Origin: Sycon ciliatum
Lineage: Eukaryota; Porifera; Calcarea; Leucosolenida; Sycettidae
Assembly (NCBI RefSeq): GCF_964019385.1
Contig: NC_088644.1
Location: 22,809,866 to 22,873,865 of the forward strand
Direction of reading: 5' to 3'
DNA length: 64,000 nt
Translations under genes and position numbers: made by a program
Notes under the pieces: generated by a model
The model's database searches: none
What the model saw: the letters and a program-made list of their open reading frames with translations, nothing else
What the model was told of the DNA's origin: nothing
Part shown: positions 30,240 through 64,000 of the stretch, piece after piece
Layout of the letters: every line of letters begins with the position of its first letter
Numbering within the stretch: position 1 is the first letter of the stretch

Positions 30240-33200
30240 ATGGCTCGTTTCAACCCTCCAGCGCCTTTCGACTTCAGCTCACCGGACCAGTGGCCCGTGT
30301 GGAAACTCCGTTTCACCCGTTTTCGTGCCGCCACCAAACTGAGTTCCGACCCGGGAGAAACTCAGGTGGCCACTTTGTTGTATGCTCTCGGACCCAACGC
30401 CGACTCCTTGTTCGAGTACCAACTCGGACTATCCGAGGACGACAAGAAGAAATATGACGAGGTCGTCAGTGCTTTCGACACGTACTTCCTCCCCTCTACC
30501 AATGTTGTTCATGAACGGGCTAAATTTGAACAGCTTGTACAACAACCCGGCCAGACCGTAGAGGAGTTTGTCCGTGCTCTGTACAAAGCTGCAGAGTATT
30601 GTGAGTTTGCTGGCACGAAGGATGAGCGTATCAGAGACCGCTTCGTCGCCCACATGCTGGACAAGCGGGTGAGTCGGGAGCTGCAGATGAAAGACAAGAG
30701 CGAGCAAACTCTCGCCAAAGTTGTTGCGTTCGCACGGCACGCCGAAACTGTCCAGCAACAGGTTGCAGCCCAATCGCGCAGTGGCTTGGCCGCCGCCAGC
30801 TCGATTTCAGACGATGATGCCTCAGCCTCAGCTGTCCAGTCGCACCGTGGTGGTCGATCTATGCCGAAGAGCAGACCGCATGGTAGCTACAAATCTGCAG
30901 CAACGCCGCCTGCGACCGAATCGAAGTGCCCGAACTGTGGTGGAAGCCACCACTCGCAACGCGATCAGTGCCCAGCCAGAGGCCAGTGCTGCAAAGCCTG
31001 TGGCAAGCGCAACCACTTCGCGCGAGTTTGCCGATCGAAACCGTCCACCTCTGCCGTCACGAACGACTCTCCAGACTCTCTATTTGTTGGCCACACGACG
31101 TGCGCACAAAGTGTAAGTGATTCACCCTGGTTGGCACATCTAGCTATCGGAAAGAGTGTAGTCCAGTTCAAGCTAGATACTGGAGCTGATGTCTCTACCA
31201 TGTCCGTGCAATCATACAATACACTGCAGCCCAAGCCGTCCTTATCTGCTACTAGTGCCCAGCTGAGAGGAGCGAATGACCAGACTATGCAGGTCCTGGG
31301 TGTATTTGAGGCTCACTGCTCCTTTCAATCCCAGTCCACTACCATACCCATCTTTGTTCTAGATGGTGCCAGCACTAGCCTGCTCAGCCGATCTGCGTGC
31401 ACAGCACTGGGTCTAGTCCAGCGTCTGGCTGAAGTGCAAGGTCCAGTCCCACTCGTACAGTGTATGGTTGGTCCTGCTGCGCAGATTCACTTGACTTCCG
31501 ACGCCACACCGTATCACTGCCTCACAGCTCGCAGAGTTCCTCATCACCTGTATTCGAAAGCACGTGAAGAACTGCACCGCATGGAAGATGGCGACATCAT
31601 TGCGCGTGTCGACGAACCCACAGACTGGTGTTCGCCTATGGTGCCCGTCCTCAAACCTAACGGCAAGGTACGCATCTGTGTCGACCTGAAGCGTCTTAAT
31701 GCGTCTGTCAAGCGGGAGACATTTCAGCTGCCAACGTTAGAAGATGCCCTGTCTTCACTGGCCGGAGCGACTGTGTTCACGACATTGGACACTGCTAACG
31801 GATTCTGGCAAGTCCCACTCAGTCCCGACTCTGCCCGTTTGACCACCTTCATCACGCCGTTCGGCAGGTTCTACTTCAAGCGACTGCCATTCGGCATCAC
31901 ATCAGCACCTGAGATTTTCCAGAAGCGTCTCACCAACCTTCTGGACCAGCTCCCCGGCGTGTTCGTCTACATGGACGATATCATTGTCTCTGGCCGTACG
32001 CGAGAAGAACACGACCGTAACCTAGCTGCCGTACTAGACATCCTGCAGAAAGCCAACGTCACGCTGAACATGACGAAATGTCACAAGCGTCAGGCCGAAG
32101 TGAAGTTCCTTGGTCACATCTTCTCCGCCAAAGGTCTCCACCCTGACCCAGCGAGAGTGTCCAGCGTCGCTAATCTGAAGCCGCCCAAGAACGTCACGGA
32201 ACTGAAGTGCATTCTCGGCATGTTCGCGTTCATGTCACGCTTCATTCCCAATCTCTCGGAAGTCAGCGCTCCACTGCGTCTTCTACTGGGGCATGACACC
32301 GCATGGGAGTGGTCTGCTACACAACAACAGGCCCTGGACAAGCTCAAACAGTTTGCCACCAATGCGCCCTGCCTCACGTTCTTCGACCCAACCAAGCCCA
32401 CGGTCATCAGCGCTGATGCCAGCAGTTACGGCTTGGGAGCTGTCCTATTGCAGGAGCATGACGACGGAATGCGCCCCATTGCATTTGCCTCACGCAGCCT
32501 CACCACTACTGAGCAACAGTACGCGCAGATCGAGAAGGAGTGCTTGGCTGTTGTCTGGGCTTGTGAGCGCTTCCACGGCTACATTTACGGCAACTCGTCC
32601 CTCACTGTCCAAACGGATCACAAACCACTCATCCCGCTGATCAATACGCGTGATTTGAACCGTGTCCCGATGCGATGTCAACGCCTCCTGATGCGCCTGC
32701 TCACGTACAATCCAGCCGCCATGTATGTCCCTGGCAAAGAGCTAGTTGTTGCCGATGCTCTGTCTCGCGCTCCGCTCGCCTGTGACGACACGCCTAGTCT
32801 CCAAGACGAGATCAGCATCAACCTCACATCTTACATCGGTGAGATCGTGTCGGATGGTAAAGCCCGTGACATTGCTGACGCCACCACACAAGATGAGACG
32901 CTCAAGCAAGTCCTCCATTTCGTCCAACACGGATGGCCGTGCAACCCACGTGATGTCGACGACACAGTGCGCCCATACTTCCATGAACGCCAGTTACTGT
33001 CCTGTGAGCAAGGTGTGCTGTACCATGGTTTCCGCATTGTCATGCCACCCTCTCTGCAGCCTGAGATGCTCGAGAAGCTCCACGAGGGACATCAAGGTGC
33101 AACGAAGTGCAAGTCTCGCGCCCGCCATTCCATTTGGTGGCCAGGCTTGTCAAGGCAAATCGACACGATGGTCGCTACGTGTGAAGTGTGCACCAAACAC

Positions 33201-34067
33201 CGCGTCCAGTCGACCGAACCACTGCAACCCGTCCAACGCCCAACACTGCCGTGGCACACGGTTGGTGCAGATCTGATGGAATTCAACGGCACGACTTACC
33301 TCGTCATTGTTGACTATCGCTCGCGTTACCTCGATGTCGTACCGCTGACTGCCACAACCTCGATTGCTGTCATCAAGCATCTGCACCGCATCTGTGCCGA
33401 GCATGGTTTCCCGTCCACCTTGGTTACAGACAACGGTCCTCAGTTTGCCAGCGAAGCGTTTACTGAGTTCTGCACAGCAAACGACATCACCCATCGCACT
33501 TCCAGTCCACGGTATCCTCAGTCGAATGGCGAAGCGGAACGTGCAGTTCGCACCGCCAAGAATCTCCTGCGGAAGGCCGAAAGCCTGCAAGATGCACTCT
33601 TGGCTTACCGCACGACACCGCTGAGCAACGGCTATGCCCCATGTCAGCTGTTGTATGGCCGCCAGCTCCGTACCGGTCTACCTGCAACGACTGAGCAGCT
33701 GGAACCGAAATGGCCAGATCTCCCTAGTATTCTGGAATCGGAAACTCAGTCCCAGGAACAGCAGAAGTTGCACTACGACCAACGGCATGCAGCTAAGCCT
33801 CTCGCGACTCTACAGCTTCATGACCGTGTATTCATCACCGATCTCGAACGGGAGGGCAAGATAGTAGAGCAAGTGTCCAATCGTTCTTACCTCGTTGAGT
33901 CTGGTCACTCTACTGTTCGCCGCAATCGTCGTCACTTGATCCGACTGCCACTGCTAGAAGCAGAGAAGCCGACAGTCGAGGTTGAGTACGGTGGCACAGC
34001 AGCTGATCCAGTCCGTCGCTCTGCTAGAGCTCCTCAGCCTGTCAACCGCCTCATTGAATCATGCTAA
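30240..34067 (+). CDS. Gypsy gag-pol polyprotein (about 1275 aa)
   Basis: Single frame from the ATG at 30240; the preceding in-frame GTG is not needed. Domains by approximate residue: retrotransposon gag (20-180); zinc-knuckle region 229-265 with CCKACGKRNHFARVC; aspartic protease near 310 (KLDTGADVSTM); reverse transcriptase with RICVDLKRLN (about 472) and YMDDI (about 577); RNase H near 722 (ISADASSYGLGAVLL); integrase zinc site H-H-C-C (about 947-987); D,D,E core (GADLMEF, VTDNGPQF, NGEAERA at about 1009, 1062, 1096). Fusion of gag and pol in one frame and the absence of an env frame are as seen in many invertebrate Gypsy elements. The frame stops about 150 bp before the 3' LTR. Confidence 0.95.
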   Translation: MARFNPPAPFDFSSPDQWPVWKLRFTRFRAATKLSSDPGETQVATLLYALGPNADSLFEYQLGLSEDDKKKYDEVVSAFDTYFLPSTNVVHERAKFEQLVQQPGQTVEEFVRALYKAAEYCEFAGTKDERIRDRFVAHMLDKRVSRELQMKDKSEQTLAKVVAFARHAETVQQQVAAQSRSGLAAASSISDDDASASAVQSHRGGRSMPKSRPHGSYKSAATPPATESKCPNCGGSHHSQRDQCPARGQCCKACGKRNHFARVCRSKPSTSAVTNDSPDSLFVGHTTCAQSVSDSPWLAHLAIGKSVVQFKLDTGADVSTMSVQSYNTLQPKPSLSATSAQLRGANDQTMQVLGVFEAHCSFQSQSTTIPIFVLDGASTSLLSRSACTALGLVQRLAEVQGPVPLVQCMVGPAAQIHLTSDATPYHCLTARRVPHHLYSKAREELHRMEDGDIIARVDEPTDWCSPMVPVLKPNGKVRICVDLKRLNASVKRETFQLPTLEDALSSLAGATVFTTLDTANGFWQVPLSPDSARLTTFITPFGRFYFKRLPFGITSAPEIFQKRLTNLLDQLPGVFVYMDDIIVSGRTREEHDRNLAAVLDILQKANVTLNMTKCHKRQAEVKFLGHIFSAKGLHPDPARVSSVANLKPPKNVTELKCILGMFAFMSRFIPNLSEVSAPLRLLLGHDTAWEWSATQQQALDKLKQFATNAPCLTFFDPTKPTVISADASSYGLGAVLLQEHDDGMRPIAFASRSLTTTEQQYAQIEKECLAVVWACERFHGYIYGNSSLTVQTDHKPLIPLINTRDLNRVPMRCQRLLMRLLTYNPAAMYVPGKELVVADALSRAPLACDDTPSLQDEISINLTSYIGEIVSDGKARDIADATTQDETLKQVLHFVQHGWPCNPRDVDDTVRPYFHERQLLSCEQGVLYHGFRIVMPPSLQPEMLEKLHEGHQGATKCKSRARHSIWWPGLSRQIDTMVATCEVCTKHRVQSTEPLQPVQRPTLPWHTVGADLMEFNGTTYLVIVDYRSRYLDVVPLTATTSIAVIKHLHRICAEHGFPSTLVTDNGPQFASEAFTEFCTANDITHRTSSPRYPQSNGEAERAVRTAKNLLRKAESLQDALLAYRTTPLSNGYAPCQLLYGRQLRTGLPATTEQLEPKWPDLPSILESETQSQEQQKLHYDQRHAAKPLATLQLHDRVFITDLEREGKIVEQVSNRSYLVESGHSTVRRNRRHLIRLPLLEAEKPTVEVEYGGTAADPVRRSARAPQPVNRLIESC

Positions 34068-34214
34068 TTCAGCAACGTGCCGAGACGTATCTGCCGTCGT
34101 CTCTGCACATCACTCTTTCACTGCAACTTGCTCTACAAACAATACCTACATTATCGAATAGTCTTTGGACTCCTCATCTTCTCTACTATAGCCTGTTTAA
34201 TCTCAGAGGGGAGA

Positions 34215-34446
34215 TGTAGTGGATGCACATCCCACTGTTTGTCATTGTATCCTTTTATGTAACATGTATGTATTCATCCGGCCGCGCTGTACGACATGCG
34301 AGTTGTACCGTACGCACTTTAGCTGTACTTGCCTGCCTGGCTTTTCCTTTGATCTCTCTGTCGTTCTCTGTATTCCCACACACTTGTGATTTGTAGTAAC
34401 GAAGCTAGTTACAAGATGTCTTTGGTGCGTTTGTAGAACCACTACA
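34215..34446 (+). repeat. 3' LTR of the Gypsy element
   Basis: 232 bp with perfect 8-bp inverted ends TGTAGTGG/CCACTACA, preceded by a purine tract. It serves as the template for reconstructing the split 5' LTR boundaries. Confidence 0.93.
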
Positions 34447-34493
34447 CCCATCACCACCATGCGTTCTTAGCCGAATCACTAAAAGCTCACCCT

Positions 34494-34499
34494 TTTATT
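34494..34499 (-). terminator. Poly(A) signal of PAP-B
   Basis: AATAAA on the minus strand begins about 8 nt after the PAP-B stop codon. The Gypsy target site begins about 43 nt beyond it. If used, the 3' UTR is only some 25-45 nt. Confidence 0.6.
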
Positions 34500-34506
34500 C
34501 TCACCA

Positions 34507-61949
<27,443 letters not shown>

Positions 61950-62398
61950 AGTGGGCTTGAGAGTCGTAGACTACGCCCTCACAGACACAGCGATTCAGCG
62001 ATATCTCTCCTTTTCGTGGCTACAAATTAATATTAATTTTGTGACGGACCCTCACATGGGCCCCAACCAGAGCCAGAGGGTCAAATAAAAATTGGATGGG
62101 ATCGCGTTCAAAGCGACTGAGAGCTACCCTATAGGCAATAGAAAAGGCAATCAGAGGCTAATATCCATGTGTGCTGAAACACGAATATGAAACCTGATTT
62201 TACAACTAATAATAATAATAATTATTTATCCTCAAACCAGTTAATATTTTATGACTTGGGGCTCCCCGCGTGCTAGTTTGTACGTGAAGTGTGTGGGTTA
62301 CAGTGAGGGCTGCGTCCCACCCGCCTGTGTGGATTCACAGGAAGTGTGAGTTACGAAGTCTGAAGAAAACGTTGAACGGCCTCTGCTGGGATGACGAC
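61950..62398. promoter_or_regulatory. Presumed upstream region of PAP-B
   Basis: The region directly before the PAP-B start on the minus strand. No TATA box, CpG-rich block or initiator could be singled out. An (AAT)n run lies near 62209-62225. Confidence 0.3.
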
Positions 62399-62534
62399 TA
62401 CACCATAGCTCAGTGGTTAGAGCATCGCTGGCTACAAGCGAGGGTCCCTGGTTCGAGTCCTGGTGGTGACAGTCAATTTTTTCTTCAGAATTTTCCCGTT
62501 TGTCTCTTTCCCTCAAACCAGTTAATAATTATTT
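62399..62534 (+). mobile_element. tRNA-derived SINE, copy 2
   Basis: Box A TAGCTCAGTGGTTAGAGC (62406-62423) and a perfect box B GGTTCGAGTCC (62450-62460). Anticodon stem TCGCT/AGCGA pairs perfectly. The acceptor stem has two mismatches and base 33 is G, so it is not a working tRNA. The common tail CAATTTTTTCTTCAGAA follows. Confidence 0.82.
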
Positions 62535-63605
62535 ATATAATATTATTATTGTTGATAGCTCCACTCAGAGAGCCGAGAGGGACATGTACATGGATCCTGA
62601 CCTAAAACTAGTATCGGACAGCAGGTGCTGGGAGAAAACTCAGGTAGGATGTATCAAAGAAGCCTTTATCTGTCATATCATCAGACAGTAGGCATGATCA
62701 CAGCTACCGCACACAGTTTAGCTGGCCAGGCTAGGGCCTAGGCTATAATATATGCTAGAGCCTGTGCCTAGCGCGGCCTGTGGCTGTGGGCCTACACCAT
62801 GTCCATGTAGATCTACCATGATGTGGCACTACCGCGCGCGCGTAGATCAAGTGTTGTACTTGTACTGTTGTAGTAACTGTTAAACTTAGGTGACAAGGTA
62901 GATCTAGTGATAGATACTGGTACGTAGAGCTAGAGCTCGTCGACGTCATGTCACCCTAGGCCTAGTACTAGTACTGCGGCTGCCTGTCTGATAACTGATT
63001 GACAGATATACTAGTAGTACTAGTACTTGATTGTACTTATACTGTTACTTTTTTTTTACTTTACATGTACAATGACTGTACAATACAAGTAGTTCATTAT
63101 TACGTACATAAACATTTATTATTATCTCTGTCTATCGCGTGGTTGGCGCTCTGTCATGTTTTGTCTAGTCTGGGCTGCGGTTGGCGGACACTGTCTGTCT
63201 GTACAGTAATCCTCAGATTGACCGAGGCTACTAAAAAGTAGTTTAGTAGCACACACTGTAACAGGTTTGTTCACAGAGCCATAATCGGAAACCATGAAGT
63301 ATAATGTACAGAAGATCGTGACTACTCAGTACGTGAAACTCGGAGTTGCAACACACTCACATGTGCACAGCTTCCCCTCTCTCTCTTGCGCGAATCTTAG
63401 CACTAACCTGTCAAGGCGACCACTCTGATAGGGAAACCACCTGTCAAAGAAGACCTCCTCAAAGAAGACCTCTAACAACTAGGACCAAGGGATGCTACAT
63501 GACACACAAATACTAAGGCATACATGTGCATGCAAGTAACCCAGGCAACTATGAAGTATGATGACCCTCAAGAAGAAGACCACCTGTACACGGGGACCAC
63601 AATCG
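62535..63605. other. No recognised gene; diverged MITE at its right
   Basis: AT-rich intergenic sequence with many short CTAG/TACTAGTA words. At 63409-63600 words such as CTGTCAAGGCGACCACT and CCAAGGGATGCTAC match the MITE at 59852-60034. Confidence 0.5.
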
Positions 63606-63798
63606 TACCGTATTTTCCGGAGTATAGTGCGCACTTTAGATGTGCTATTTTAGGCCCTAAATCGCAGGTGCGCACTACTAGTATGCTCCGAATATGAAAT
63701 GCATGTACTTCAATGAAGATTGAAGTGCGCACCCCCCCAATGAAGATTGGGGGTGCCCATTATACAAAGGTGCGCACTATACTCCGACAAATACGGTA
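63606..63798. mobile_element. ACCGTATTTTCCGG palindromic MITE
   Basis: Starts TACCGTATTTTCCGGAGTAT and ends ATACTCCGACAAATACGGTA, with internal GTGCGCAC blocks and an inner hairpin (TTCAATGAAGATTGAA). Best single copy of the family in the window. Confidence 0.85.
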
Positions 63799-64000
63799 AT
63801 CATAAGATCCCTAGGATGGTCGGCTTAGGCAAGTGGTTCCACTTTTTTCTCACAGAAACACAATGACTGTTTCACCTCACCAAGCCAGATGTACATGTAT
63901 GCATGAATAGACAGGTCTAGGCCATACTGCAAATGCGCAAGCTCCTTAGATTTCCTCTCACAAGAAAGCATGCAGGTGCAGAGTTACATGATTGTATGAT

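Larger units (their letters stand above)
27317..34446 (+). mobile_element. Complete Gypsy LTR retrotransposon, 5' LTR split by a LINE
   Basis: The 3' LTR is 34215-34446 (232 bp, TGTAGTGG...CCACTACA). The 5' LTR has the same ends but is interrupted: 27317-27364 and 30009-30192, with a 2.6-kb LINE between. The target duplication CCCAT is at 27312-27316 and 34447-34451. A TGGTGTCAGAATTGG primer site begins at 30193, and AGAGGGGAGA precedes the 3' LTR. The gag-pol frame is intact, so the copy was young when the LINE entered. Confidence 0.93.

Noticed and set aside
62399..62472. Functional tRNA gene with anticodon CTA
   Set aside because: Two acceptor-stem mismatches, G at position 33 and a shared SINE tail show it is a tRNA-derived repeat.

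Overview
This is a eukaryotic, almost certainly invertebrate-animal, window. It has spliced genes with GT-AG introns and intact BEL/Pao and Gypsy LTR retrotransposons. It also has several LINE relics, a tRNA-derived SINE, many inverted-repeat DNA elements and abundant microsatellites. No prokaryotic operon structure is visible. A sponge or another early-branching marine animal would fit, but the sequence alone does not settle the species.

The only host genes I can support are two paralogous purple acid phosphatase (PAP) genes, both on the minus strand and both written right to left. PAP-B (61949 down to 34507) appears complete. Thirteen exons encode a signal peptide, an N-terminal PAP domain, the full five-motif dimetal site (ADMG, GDISY, GNHE, VAGH, GHYH), a Ser/Thr-rich stalk, one transmembrane helix and a short basic/acidic tail. 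PAP-A (14245 down to about 7083) has the first seven exons in the window; its 3' half is either beyond the left edge or lost. Matching exons in the two genes share intron phases and often length. Both contain a 16-nt microexon that completes the catalytic GNHE motif. I joined exons by hand, checking splice dinucleotides and phase at every junction. Only the exon 10/exon 11 junction of PAP-B remains unresolved.

Transposable elements fill the rest, often nested. 1-4903: a non-autonomous LTR retrotransposon (identical LTRs, no pol) carrying a terminal-inverted-repeat element that itself carries a 145-bp tandem array. 5425-6830: a 5'-truncated LINE. 12099-13407: two large foldback elements. 19158-27223: a TTAA-flanked MITE split by a complete BEL element (2067-aa polyprotein, identical LTRs, TSD CCATA). 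27317-34446: a complete Gypsy element (TSD CCCAT) whose 5' LTR is split by a LINE copy (8-bp TSD). This Gypsy element sits about 60 bp beyond the stop codon of PAP-B.

PAP-B introns carry more foldback copies, a 0.5-kb GA microsatellite, minisatellites, several MITEs and a frameshifted LINE. Upstream of PAP-B (61950-64000) are SINE and MITE copies and otherwise nothing recognised.
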